From an uncultured Granulosicoccaceae bacterium (GTDB lineage: Bacteria > Pseudomonadota > Gammaproteobacteria > Granulosicoccales > Granulosicoccaceae): a stretch of DNA of 41,596 bases. The stretch spans positions 1 to 41,596 of the forward strand of contig CALHNS010000095.1 of NCBI GenBank assembly GCA_938035125.1, read 5' to 3'. Each line of letters starts with the position of its first letter. The first letter of the stretch is position 1. The notes below the pieces were generated by a model. It made no database searches. It had not been told where the DNA came from and saw only the letters and a program-made list of their open reading frames with translations. Positions 27,025-36,800 of the stretch are shown here, piece by piece. Both the position numbers and the translations under genes were made by a program.

Positions 27025-27058
27025 GTGTAACATGCCTGTCATATTCAGCACCGATAAT
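27025..27058 (+). promoter_or_regulatory. PHO box and -10 element of the pst operon
   Basis: The 18-mer at 27025-27042, GTGTAACATGCCTGTCAT, matches the PHO box consensus (two CTGTCAT-like halves 11 bp apart) at 12 of 18 positions, with the second half perfect. GATAAT follows at 27053-27058, 10 bp after the box, which is the spacing known for PhoB-activated promoters where the box replaces the -35. It lies 37 bp before the pstS start. This predicts induction by phosphate starvation. Confidence 0.6.
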
Positions 27059-27095
27059 GAGGTCTCCTTAAATACTAATTTCAGGTTTTCTTCAC

Positions 27096-28139
27096 ATGTT
27101 TAAGCGTGCATTACTTCCAGTCTCATTGCTGATATTCTCAATGTCGCAATCCGCTCAGGCACGAGATTACATAAGCGTTGTGGGCAGTTCCACCGTATTT
27201 CCTTTTGCCACTGTCGTTGCCGAACGCTTTGGTAAATCCACCTCTTTTAACACACCAAAAATTGAATCTACCGGTTCAGGTGGTGGTTTAAAATTATTTT
27301 GCTCAGGCATTGGCGTAGACACGCCAGACATCACCAATTCATCACGGCGAATTAAAGCCAGTGAGTTTGAGCAATGCCAAGAAAATGGGGTTACTGAAAT
27401 TATTGAAGTGTTGATTGGTTTTGATGGCATCGCTTTCGCCAACTCACTTGATGCTGAACCATTAGAACTGGAATTAAGTGATATCTTTTTAGCCTTAGCC
27501 GCTCAAGTACCAAACCCTAACGGCGGTGATGATTTGGTTGAAAACCCTTACACCCAATGGTCTGAAATCAACCCCGATCTACCCGATATCGACATCGAAG
27601 TATTGGGCCCACCACCTACCTCGGGCACACGTGATGCGTTTGCAGAACTTGCAATGGAAGGCGGCTGTGAAACTTTCGATATCATAGCGGCATTAGAAGA
27701 AACCGATAAAGAATTGTACAAAGCGGTTTGCCACACCATGCGCGAAGACGGTGCTTATGTTGAGGCCGGTGAAAACGACAATTTAATTGTGCAGAAACTG
27801 CAAGCTAATCCTGATGCCATGGGTATTTTCGGTTTCAGCTTTCTTGAACAAAACGACGACATTGTTCAAAGTTCATTAATTGGTGGTTTTGAAGCCGACT
27901 TTGATGCCATCGCCGATGGCGACTACCCAATTTCCCGCCCACTTTATTTCTATGCGAAAAAGCAACACATTGGCACCGTGCCAGGCATTGAAGAATATTT
28001 AACAGAATTCACCAAAGAACGCACTTGGGGTGAAGAAGGTTACTTAGCCGACAAAGGTATGATTCCACTAGATGAAGACTTACGCGATGAAACCGGTGAA
28101 TCCATTCGCGCGTTAGAAACACTAGATAGCTTAGATTAA
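27096..28139 (+). CDS. pstS: Periplasmic phosphate-binding protein PstS
   Basis: The protein has 347 residues with a signal peptide ending near QSAQA at about residue 22. The mature start contains VVGSSTVFPF, the phosphate-binding loop, with STGSGGG (about 55-61) and GPPPTSGTRDAF contributing further ligands, as in PstS-type binding proteins. It delivers phosphate to PstCA. It is acidic and slightly longer than E. coli PstS after processing, closer to the Pseudomonas/marine PstS group. It is the first gene of the pst operon, directly after a PHO-box promoter. Confidence 0.95.
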   Translation: MFKRALLPVSLLIFSMSQSAQARDYISVVGSSTVFPFATVVAERFGKSTSFNTPKIESTGSGGGLKLFCSGIGVDTPDITNSSRRIKASEFEQCQENGVTEIIEVLIGFDGIAFANSLDAEPLELELSDIFLALAAQVPNPNGGDDLVENPYTQWSEINPDLPDIDIEVLGPPPTSGTRDAFAELAMEGGCETFDIIAALEETDKELYKAVCHTMREDGAYVEAGENDNLIVQKLQANPDAMGIFGFSFLEQNDDIVQSSLIGGFEADFDAIADGDYPISRPLYFYAKKQHIGTVPGIEEYLTEFTKERTWGEEGYLADKGMIPLDEDLRDETGESIRALETLDSLD

Positions 28140-28158
28140 CGTGTGAGCTGAGCCTGCC

Positions 28159-29547
28159 ATGACAGTTATTAATCTACTCATTGTTACTGCCGTTTTAACC
28201 CTGTTGTATTTTTTGTTTGGTCGTCAACGCGCCTACAGTGTGGCAAAAGGTAACGGTGGTATTCGTGGCATGCATTCGCTGCCCACACACTACGGGGCCC
28301 TGGTGGCGTTGTGGTGTGTGGTGCCAGCTTTATTCATTATTGTTGCTTGGAAGTTATTAGAACCTAGCGTTGTGGATTCGCTGCTGTCCAGCAGTATTCC
28401 AGCCGAGATTCGTGCACAAGGTGATATGGCGGTATCGTTGTATCGCAATGAAATCAACAACGCGGTAGATTCTGCGCGCATCAGCAGTTTAAGTGATCCT
28501 GCAAAGCAAGCTACTGCAACGCGTTTGGCAGGCTTACAAAAGTACGCATCTTATGGCCTATTCGCCTTAACGCTATGTGTAGCAACTTTACTAGGCTTTT
28601 TGGCCATCGGGCGAATCTCACCCACTCTCGAAGCCCGCCATCGTGTAGAAGCAACTGTGCAAGGTTTTTTATTAGCCTGTGCCTCCATCGCTATATTGAC
28701 CACTATCGGTATTGTGCTCTCGGTGTTATTTGAATCCATCCGTTTTTTTAACCAAGTTAGCTTTGTTGAATTTGTTACCGGATTAAAGTGGAGCCCGCAA
28801 ACGGCAATCCGTTCTGATCAAGTGGGGTCCACCGGATCGTTCGGTGCCATACCGCTATTTGCAGGCACCATGCTCATCTCATTAATCGCCATGTTAGTGG
28901 CTGTGCCGTTCGGATTGATGTCAGCCATTTACTTGGCAGAATACGCAAGCTCATCCGCTCGCGCTGTTATCAAACCATTGTTAGAAATGCTGGCAGGCAT
29001 TCCAACGGTTGTGTACGGCTTCTTCGCCGCATTAACTGTTGCACCGTGGATTAAAGGCATTGGAGAATCGATTGGGTTATCGGTAGCATCCGAAAGTGCT
29101 TTGGCAGCAGGGCTTGTCATGGGCATTATGATCATCCCATTTGTATCGTCCTTATCCGATGATGTGATAACGGCTGTGCCACAATCGATGCGCGACGGCT
29201 CGTTTGGTTTAGGTGCTACCCATTCTGAAACCATACGTAAAGTGGTTATTCCAGCCGCTTTGCCTGGTATTGTCGGTGGCGTTTTACTCGCAGCTTCCCG
29301 CGCTATCGGTGAAACCATGATTGTGGTGATGGCCGCAGGACTTGCTGCAAAACTTACCGCCAACCCGCTAGAAGCGGTGACCACGGTGACGGTTCAAATC
29401 GTCACCCTGCTCACAGGTGACCAAGAGTTTGACAGCGCTAAAACTCTTGCGGCTTTTGCACTGGGTTTAATGCTCTTTGTATCCACCCTTGTTTTAAACG
29501 TTATTGCCCTGTATGTGGTGCGACGTTACCGGGAGCAATACGATTGA
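28159..29547 (+). CDS. pstC: Phosphate ABC transporter permease PstC
   Basis: The protein has 462 residues against about 320 in E. coli. The C-terminal part (from about residue 175) is the usual permease with the EAA-type loop SMRDGSFGLGATHSETIRK and the ASRAIGETMIVVM helix. The extra N-terminal segment adds two or three membrane helices (residues 5-20, 45-65, 130-150) and a soluble stretch between them; long PstC forms of this kind are known in several proteobacteria. The gene starts 19 bp after pstS and its stop overlaps the pstA start. Confidence 0.94.
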   Translation: MTVINLLIVTAVLTLLYFLFGRQRAYSVAKGNGGIRGMHSLPTHYGALVALWCVVPALFIIVAWKLLEPSVVDSLLSSSIPAEIRAQGDMAVSLYRNEINNAVDSARISSLSDPAKQATATRLAGLQKYASYGLFALTLCVATLLGFLAIGRISPTLEARHRVEATVQGFLLACASIAILTTIGIVLSVLFESIRFFNQVSFVEFVTGLKWSPQTAIRSDQVGSTGSFGAIPLFAGTMLISLIAMLVAVPFGLMSAIYLAEYASSSARAVIKPLLEMLAGIPTVVYGFFAALTVAPWIKGIGESIGLSVASESALAAGLVMGIMIIPFVSSLSDDVITAVPQSMRDGSFGLGATHSETIRKVVIPAALPGIVGGVLLAASRAIGETMIVVMAAGLAAKLTANPLEAVTTVTVQIVTLLTGDQEFDSAKTLAAFALGLMLFVSTLVLNVIALYVVRRYREQYD

Positions 29548-30857
29548 ATAACGCAACCACTGAGCGCGTCCGCGCCACATTAAAAAAACGCTATCTTAAA
29601 GAAAAGATATTCCGAGGCTTTGGCATCACAGCCATAGCCGCAAGTTTAGGTTTTTTAGTGTTATTACTGGGCAGCATACTCATTAAGGGCTTGCCAGCGT
29701 TTCAGGCCACCTATTTAAATGTTGATATCGAACTCACTGAAGACGTACTGGATATCTCAGCCGATGCCAGCACAGAAGAATTGCGTGGCGCTAATTTTTC
29801 TGGCGCTATAAATCAAGCACTGAGGGATCGTTTTCCTGAAGTAACCAAACGCAAACAAAGGCGCCAACTATCTGGGCTGGTGAGTTCTGGTGCTGAATAT
29901 GCCCTAGCGGACTACTTAGCTGAAAATAGAGACCAGTTCGGTAATACCGTTAATCTTTGGTTACTGGCCGATGATGAAGTAGATGCATTAATTAAACGCA
30001 ATAAAGATTTAACACAGCCCATCAAACGCGGTAAAAATAAAAACAACGAAAGCGCACTCATTACCCGATTAAGCGAAGATCAACTGGGATGGCTGCAATC
30101 GTTTAAAGACGCTGGTGATACGAATGTACGATTTAGTAGCACGTTCTTCACCAATGGAGATTCGCGAGAACCCGAACAAGCGGGCATTCGCGCAGCACTA
30201 ATTGGCTCTGCGTACACCTTGCTCATAACGTTCGTGTTGTCTTTCCCTATTGCTGTAGCGGCGGCTATTTATTTAGAGGAATTTGCTCCGCAGAATCGAT
30301 GGACCGATTTAGTGGAGGTGAACATTAATAACCTTGCCGCTGTCCCATCCATCGTGTTTGGTCTATTAGGGCTTGCCATATTTATAAACTACTTAGCCAT
30401 GCCTCGTTCTGCTCCCGTGGTAGGGGGTATTGTGTTAAGCCTTATGACGTTACCCACCATCATCATATCCAGTCGCGCAGCCTTAAAGGCGGTACCGCCC
30501 TCTATTCGCGAGGCCGCGCGCGGGTTAGGCGCATCACCGGTGCAAGTGGTTACGCATCATGTGCTGCCCTTGGCCATGCCGGGCATATTAACTGGCACGA
30601 TTATCGGGTTAGCGCAAGCTTTAGGTGAAACAGCACCATTACTCATGATAGGCATGGTCGCATTTATCGTAGACATCCCTCAAAGCGTAACGGATCCGTC
30701 CACCGTGTTACCGGTGCAAGTATTTTTATGGGCCGACGCACCCGAACGTGCGTTTACCGAACGCACCTCTGGTGCCATACTTGTGTTACTGGCCTTTCTG
30801 GTGGTCATGAATTTAACCGCTGTGCTATTACGTAAAAAGTTTGAGCGCCGTTGGTAG
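29544..30857 (+). CDS. pstA: Phosphate ABC transporter permease PstA with N-terminal extension
   Basis: The protein has 437 residues. It starts at a TTG whose last two bases overlap the pstC stop TGA, so coupling is likely. After the first membrane helix (about 25-50) comes a soluble insert of about 150 residues, which matches the DUF3333-type extension known in many PstA proteins. The permease part begins at about 225 with the EEFAPQNRW segment; the loop SIREAARGLGASPVQVV (about 316-332) contacts PstB, and ALGETAPLL follows. It forms the inner-membrane channel with PstC. Confidence 0.93.
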   Translation: MNNATTERVRATLKKRYLKEKIFRGFGITAIAASLGFLVLLLGSILIKGLPAFQATYLNVDIELTEDVLDISADASTEELRGANFSGAINQALRDRFPEVTKRKQRRQLSGLVSSGAEYALADYLAENRDQFGNTVNLWLLADDEVDALIKRNKDLTQPIKRGKNKNNESALITRLSEDQLGWLQSFKDAGDTNVRFSSTFFTNGDSREPEQAGIRAALIGSAYTLLITFVLSFPIAVAAAIYLEEFAPQNRWTDLVEVNINNLAAVPSIVFGLLGLAIFINYLAMPRSAPVVGGIVLSLMTLPTIIISSRAALKAVPPSIREAARGLGASPVQVVTHHVLPLAMPGILTGTIIGLAQALGETAPLLMIGMVAFIVDIPQSVTDPSTVLPVQVFLWADAPERAFTERTSGAILVLLAFLVVMNLTAVLLRKKFERRW

Positions 30858-30933
30858 CCCAAGTGATGCATTCGTTTATTAGTTACGTAAAACCCAATCA
30901 TCTTCTGATGAAATAACAACCGAGTAAGTATTA

Positions 30934-31755
30934 GTGTCTGATGCAGCAAAAGAAGCGTTCGATGCCCTAAAGGAGACTGTGGGGCGAGTAACCGTTGATG
31001 ATCCGAAAATGCAGGCGCAAAACGTCGATGTGTTTTACGGCGATAAGCAAGCCATCTACGATGTAACCCTAGATGTTGCCAAAAATGAAGTAGTGGCGAT
31101 GATTGGGCCATCTGGATGCGGCAAATCAACCTTTCTTCGTTGTTTAAACCGTATGAACGACACCATCCCAAGCTGCAAAGTAACGGGCGATATCACTTTA
31201 GAAGGTGAAAGCCTTTACAGTAAAGACATGGACCCTGTATTACTGCGCGCCCGGGTAGGCATGGTGTTTCAAAAACCCAACCCCTTTGCCAAAAGCATTT
31301 ACGACAACGTAGCCTATGGCCCTAAAATTCATGGTCTTGCCAACAATCGAGCCGAGCTGGACGACATCGTAGAATCTAGCTTACAACGCGCAGGCTTATT
31401 TGATGAAGTGAAAGATCGATTAACAGCGCCAGGCACGAGTTTATCCGGCGGTCAACAACAAAGGCTTTGCATTGCACGCACCATCGCCGTTAGCCCAGAA
31501 GTCATTCTAATGGACGAGCCCTGCTCTGCCCTCGACCCTATCGCCACAGCACGTATTGAAGAACTCATTGATGAGCTGCGTGAGAACTATGCCATCGCCA
31601 TAGTAACCCACTCGATGCAACAAGCTGCCCGTGTATCGCAACGCACCGCCTACTTTCACTTAGGTAAGTTGGTTGAAGTGGGTGAAACCAAAAGAATATT
31701 CACAAACCCGTCGCACGAACTGACGGAAAACTACATCACTGGACGTTTCGGGTAA
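30934..31755 (+). CDS. pstB: Phosphate ABC transporter ATPase PstB
   Basis: The protein has 273 residues, with a GTG start. Walker A is GPSGCGKST (about 56-64), the Q-loop is [12 protein letters not shown], the signature is [17 protein letters not shown], Walker B is [13 protein letters not shown] and the H-loop is [22 protein letters not shown] and the C-terminal [10 protein letters not shown] are typical of PstB. It powers PstCA. A 30-residue N-terminal extension precedes the ABC core, so an internal start (Met at residue 29) is possible. It lies 76 bp after pstA and 6 bp before phoU. Confidence 0.96.
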   Translation: MSDAAKEAFDALKETVGRVTVDDPKMQAQNVDVFYGDKQAIYDVTLDVAKNEVVAMIGPSGCGKSTFLRCLNRMNDTIPSCKVTGDITLEGESLYSKDMDPVLLRARVGMVFQKPNPFAKSIYDNVAYGPKIHGLANNRAELDDIVESSLQRAGLFDEVKDRLTAPGTSLSGGQQQRLCIARTIAVSPEVILMDEPCSALDPIATARIEELIDELRENYAIAIVTHSMQQAARVSQRTAYFHLGKLVEVGETKRIFTNPSHELTENYITGRFG

Positions 31756-31761
31756 ATCATT

Positions 31762-32499
31762 ATGGATAAACTACATCTGGATCAACACATCTCCCAACAG
31801 TTTAACCAAGAGCTTGAAGACATTCGTAACCGAGTGCTTGCCATGGGCGGTTTGGTAGAACAACAAGTGTCTAACGGCCTCATCGCATTATTGGAAAATG
31901 ACGGAGACTTAGCCGAACAAGTGTCCAAGGCCGATTATGAAGTGAATGCCATGGAAGTTGAAATCGATGAAGAATGCATTCAAGTGCTTGCACGACGTGC
32001 CCCAACCGCCAGTGATTTACGCCTGATAGTGGCCGTTATAAAAGCAATCACCGACCTTGAACGTATTGGCGATGAGGCTGAAAAATTAGGCCGCTTTGCA
32101 GCAGAACTTTCCAGCAGTAACCAAATTTTAGAGTATCGAAAAGAGCTGCGTCATTTGGGTGGTCTTGTACGATCGATGTTGCAAGATTCCTTAGATTGCT
32201 TCGCTCGCTTAGATGCCGAGGCTGCGCTTAAAATTGCTCAACGCGACGACGATGTAAACGCTGAATATGAAAACCTTACTCGCTTGCTAACCACGCACTT
32301 AGTGGAAGATCCGCGTCGCGTCACCGAGATTCTTAAAATTACATGGTGTGCAAGAGCGCTAGAGAGAATTGGTGATCATTCTGTAAACATCTGCGAGTAC
32401 GTGGTTTATTTGGTTAAAGGGCGCGATATTCGTCATACCAATATTGCCGCTGATAACCATAAAAACACATCCCCGAAAAATGATCCCAACCTCACGTAA
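31762..32499 (+). CDS. phoU: Phosphate signalling protein PhoU
   Basis: This 245-residue all-helical protein has two PhoU repeats. The conserved motifs are AMEVEIDEECIQVLARRAPT and DLRLIVAVIKAITDLERIGDEAEK in the first repeat and ILKITWCARALERIGDHSVNICEYVVY in the second, where the acidic D/E-R-IGD residues bind metal. PhoU links Pst activity to PhoR and prevents PhoB activation when phosphate is plentiful. It ends the canonical pst operon, followed after 9 bp by an unrecognised gene. Confidence 0.96.
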   Translation: MDKLHLDQHISQQFNQELEDIRNRVLAMGGLVEQQVSNGLIALLENDGDLAEQVSKADYEVNAMEVEIDEECIQVLARRAPTASDLRLIVAVIKAITDLERIGDEAEKLGRFAAELSSSNQILEYRKELRHLGGLVRSMLQDSLDCFARLDAEAALKIAQRDDDVNAEYENLTRLLTTHLVEDPRRVTEILKITWCARALERIGDHSVNICEYVVYLVKGRDIRHTNIAADNHKNTSPKNDPNLT

Positions 32500-32508
32500 A
32501 TACAGTGC

Positions 32509-33459
32509 GTGAAAAATGATCTTTATTTAGGTCCCGCCGTTGATGTGGTTCACTCGAACCCGCTGGGAGCTGCCGCTGCAAACATGTTGCACGGCGCGCC
32601 AGCGTTAGGGCATGAAAAAAAGATAAACATCGCTGACTACAGCGCGCTAATGGCATGCCACATCATTTTTAATGACGACACTGTCGGATTATTTATTTAT
32701 GATGCAAACGATGGCGCTTACGTACACCATCAGTTTATAAATTCAAGAGTTGAGAGATGCTTACTCGCTCATGCGTATGAAATATCAACACAGATATCAG
32801 CCCATTCGCATTCTGTCGCCCACATAAATAATAGCGACGAAATAAAAAATTCAGAACAGTTACATTCTTCCATGCCTCGCTATCCGGATAGTGTGTTGGA
32901 GAATATTCTAAAGCCATCAAATGTAGCGCCTGAGGTTTTACTTTCATCAGCATTAGCTCATCTGACGGCGAGCCAGCGCTTCTATGTAAAACTTAAAGCC
33001 ATACGAAAATCGGCAACCCCTGTTTACGCAACGCGATCACACTTATCAGATTTAATTGTCATTACACAATTTAAACCTCGCCATGACAACGACTATGACG
33101 ATGACAAAGAACGCGTTGAACGTTCTGAAAATTTCATTGCTTGGCTTCATAACAAAGACGACAATGACATTGCGCAACTGATTGAAGGCTGCGATTTACA
33201 TGATCGCCCCAAAATTCTTAAAGGCTTTTTCGAAACCCCGGAACGGTTAACGCATGAATACTTGCGTGTTTTGGATAATTTTGATTCATTCTTTACCGAA
33301 CTGGCTGAACAATACGCAATTCAGCTCGCGGTGCCAGTGTCTTTAGCAAAAACGCAACTGTCCCACCCCAAGGTTCGTCATATTATTGATCATGGGCTCA
33401 TTCACCAACAAAACGCTGTTGATATGGTCGAGAGTGTGCGAGCAATTCGATTTACTTGA
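32509..33459 (+). CDS. Unrecognised 316-residue protein in the pst operon
   Basis: I do not recognise this protein. It starts at GTG 32509, 9 bp after the phoU stop, so it is probably co-transcribed; an ATG at 32584 is a later alternative. It is soluble in appearance, with no signal peptide or membrane segment. The middle is rich in Ser and His (about 88-125), a charged Asp/Lys/Glu stretch lies at about 192-205, and the C-terminal third is helical. No catalytic motif is visible. Base use resembles the neighbouring genes. The position suggests a phosphate-regulated protein, but that is inference only. Confidence 0.7.
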   Translation: MKNDLYLGPAVDVVHSNPLGAAAANMLHGAPALGHEKKINIADYSALMACHIIFNDDTVGLFIYDANDGAYVHHQFINSRVERCLLAHAYEISTQISAHSHSVAHINNSDEIKNSEQLHSSMPRYPDSVLENILKPSNVAPEVLLSSALAHLTASQRFYVKLKAIRKSATPVYATRSHLSDLIVITQFKPRHDNDYDDDKERVERSENFIAWLHNKDDNDIAQLIEGCDLHDRPKILKGFFETPERLTHEYLRVLDNFDSFFTELAEQYAIQLAVPVSLAKTQLSHPKVRHIIDHGLIHQQNAVDMVESVRAIRFT

Positions 33460-33498
33460 ATGCATAACCGTTATACGCGTAGGCTTAGCTCGCCACAA

Positions 33499-33557
<59 letters not shown>

Positions 33558-33564
33558 ACCCTAA

Positions 33565-33621
33565 GCAATCAGCAATCAGCAATCAGCAATCAGCAATCAG
33601 CAATCAGCAATCAGCAATCAG
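33565..33621. repeat. Tandem heptamer array, (GCAATCA)8
   Basis: Eight perfect copies of GCAATCA plus one G, starting 7 bases after the first array. The unit differs from the first array but has the same length and copy number, and both begin with GCA. Confidence 0.97.
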
Positions 33622-33690
33622 TCTCTCGCCATTAATGCCGCTAATAACTGCGAAACTTAAAATTTCAGGCACCACACTCAACATTGTGAA

Positions 33691-33711
33691 GAGCATCACA
33701 TTGTGATGCTC
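33691..33711. terminator. Perfect hairpin between the pst-linked gene and pilY1
   Basis: GAGCATCAC and GTGATGCTC form a 9-bp stem with an ATT loop. No U-tract follows on the plus strand (GGATGTATC), so it could be a weak terminator for the pst operon or a protein-binding palindrome in front of pilY1. Confidence 0.4.
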
Positions 33712-33833
33712 GGATGTATCAGACTCACTCACCAAATTCAGTGAATTCAGTAGCACCATATTCTCACCCGACATAAAGAAAATGGCCTGCCGAGCCGCTA
33801 CCTATTCAATAAATTCAGATTTTATGGGCTCTC

Positions 33834-36800
33834 ATGGTTTCATTTCAACAGCTCGTCACCGCCTTTCTTCGTAACGTAAAACAACTCAGCACAGCCATGG
33901 TGGCGACTGTTTTATTGGTGCTGCTGCCATTGCAAGCCTCTGCTGACGATACCGAGATATTCTTTAGTAGAGATTTGGGTTCTATTCGGCCGAATCTGCT
34001 TTTCGCTCTTGATACTTCCAAGTCGATGGATGAGAGCATCAGTTCTGACTCAAACCATGCCTCCAAAATGGATTCACTGAAAGCTGCGTTAACTGAATAT
34101 CTCAGCAGTACTCAAAATGTCAACGTCGGATTAATGCGATTCAATGGGCAAGGCGGTGGCGGTCCAATCATGTTTCCGATCACCCCAATTGATAAGAACC
34201 TTTGTGACGGTATATTGTGTGACTCACTTGAGCTTAGTTCTCGCATCAAAGCCGCAAGTGATGATGCAGTAGAGACTCTAACCACAGGAACCGTGACGCT
34301 TAACGAGCCGGTGATATCATTGGGAGAAGACGCAACAGACTCGTCTTCAAACCGAGTGGCTCTTAAATTTTCCGAATTACGTATTCCGTCGGGCGTTGTC
34401 ATTAATTCTGCGCAACTGGTGGTGAACTCAGCCTCCACTGAGTTCGGATCAGCAGCTTTTCAAATCCGCGCTGAAAATACCGCAAATTCAGAAGAGATAA
34501 CCTCAGATACTTTCAATATTTCCAGCCGACCACAAACCACTCTTGTGCGAAATTGGTTTCCAGGCTCATGGCAGGCAAACACCAATTACGAATCACCTGA
34601 CATCGGTCCGTTAATACAAAATGTCATTAATAAATCTGATTGGTGTGGAGGTTCATCATTAACACTATTGATCGAGGGCACGGGTACGCGAACGATAAAC
34701 TCCTTCGATAGTAGCTCAAACGATGCCCCGTTATTATTAATTGATTACGATGCCAGCAACGTATCGCCTACTGACGGTTGTCAGTCCTATTCTTCCTTAT
34801 CGCGGATTATTGATCGCAGAGACGACGCGCGCGAATGGTATACCGGCAGGGTTCAGTCGGGGCCAACAGATACCAGACCTTTTTTCTTACACAATGGAAC
34901 CCTCAGGCCAAGACAGGCTGGCATGATGTTTTTAAGATATCAAGGTGTCAATATTCCAAAAGATGCCATTATCAAAAAAGCCTATGTAGATTTTGTGTTA
35001 GCTAATGGCGACAATGGACCGGTATCTTTAACCGTGAAAGGTATAGCACTACCTGATACGCCTTTAGTAACACCGACAGCTTTCCTCGTTAGCATTAAAC
35101 CTACAACGTCTACCCAAATAGCATGGCCGAATGTTCCCTCACCGCCAGCCGGCGGCACAATACGTTCAGTCGACCTTAGCCCAATTGTGCAAGAAATTGT
35201 TAACCAAGACGGCTGGGCTGCGGGCAATGCGCTAGCGTTTCGTATTGAGGGTTCAGGCAGTGGAAACCGAATAGTAGAAGCGCTTGAATCCAATGCAGCC
35301 AAATCACCTGCCTTGTTTATTGAATACGAAGAAAGGGGTATTCAAACAGTTTCGGCGCGCGAAGAACTCATAAGAATTACAAATGATATGAGGGCTGAAG
35401 GCTTTACACCCATGCTGGATGTGATGTACGAAGCTGCGCAGTATTATCAAGGAAACCCCGTCGATTTTGGAAAAACTCGCGGCAGATTTGTGAACGGTAC
35501 AGATAATCGCAGCCATAAACATAGAGTTTCACACCCTTTAAGCTACACAGGTGGTACACCCATCACCCCCGAGCCCTGTCAAGGTGCCGGACGGGAGGGT
35601 TTCACTACGGTTTGCGAAGAAGAGATTATCACTGGCAATCCGGTGTACATTTCACCAATACAAAGTGAATGCCAACCAAACAGCATCATTTTATTATCTG
35701 ACGGACAACCTTCCGGTTCTGTTTCTACCGCACACGTCTCACAAATGATGGCACCTAACGGTTGCCCTTTCGGTACAAGCTGCATACGAGCTGTGGCCGA
35801 TTTTTTAGCAAATAATGACCAAGCTGCTCATATTGATCGAGAACAAATCATCACTACGCACACCATTAGTTTTGGTGTTTCTGGAAGCTTTCTCAGAACG
35901 GTTGCAGATGCCGGTGGAGGTGAGCATTTCGATGCAAGAGACTCTAATGATTTACGTTCAACGTTTGAGTACTTATCAACCGTTGAAGTAGATTCAGGTG
36001 CAACCTTTGTATCGCCAAGCTCTTCGGTCAATCAATCTAACCGCTTAACTAATGAGAACAGCATTTTCTTCTCATTATTTGAACCTAGGGTAGGACCAAC
36101 TTGGGGTGGGAATTTAAAGAAATTCAACATCTTGACCAAGGACGACAACTCGGTGGTAATCGTTGATGCTAATAATAGCCCCGCGATCGATCCCAACACC
36201 GGTACTTTCTTCGCGAACACAAGGAGCGAGTGGTCAGCGTCAGCCGATGGTGATAATGTATCCAGTGGAGGAGCGGCATCAAGGTTGGATAGAAACAGCG
36301 ATTTCGCTAATTTTCGCAATGTCTACACCTATACCGGCACAGAACCCGCTGATAGCGAAGATTTAACACTGGCTGTTAATCAACTTCACGAAAACAATTC
36401 CGCACTCACCGCCGATTTGATGGGTGTCAACGGTGAAGGCATTCAGTACTTAAAAGATCTATTAAGCTGGTCAAGGGGTGTCGATGTTTTCGATGAAAAC
36501 AATAACCAAGACAATTCAGACGCTCGACTGCATATGGGAGATCCATTACATTCAAGCCCTGTAGTTATTAATTACGACTTAGGTTCGGCCAATGACGAAG
36601 CCGTCGTATTTGTGGCAACCAACGAAGGTTATTTACACGCTCTTGACAATAATACAGGTCGTGAACATTTTGCGTTTGTGCCACAAGAGCTTCTGCCTAA
36701 TCTGGATACCTTCCGACGCAACGATTCCATTCAAGCACACCCCTATGGCTTAGACGGTTCCATGACTTTCTGGACAGACGATTTAGACGACGATGGTCTG

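Noticed and set aside
28929..29384. 151-codon minus-strand ORF inside pstC
   Set aside because: It is antisense to a conserved permease, and its composition is that of a shadow frame.
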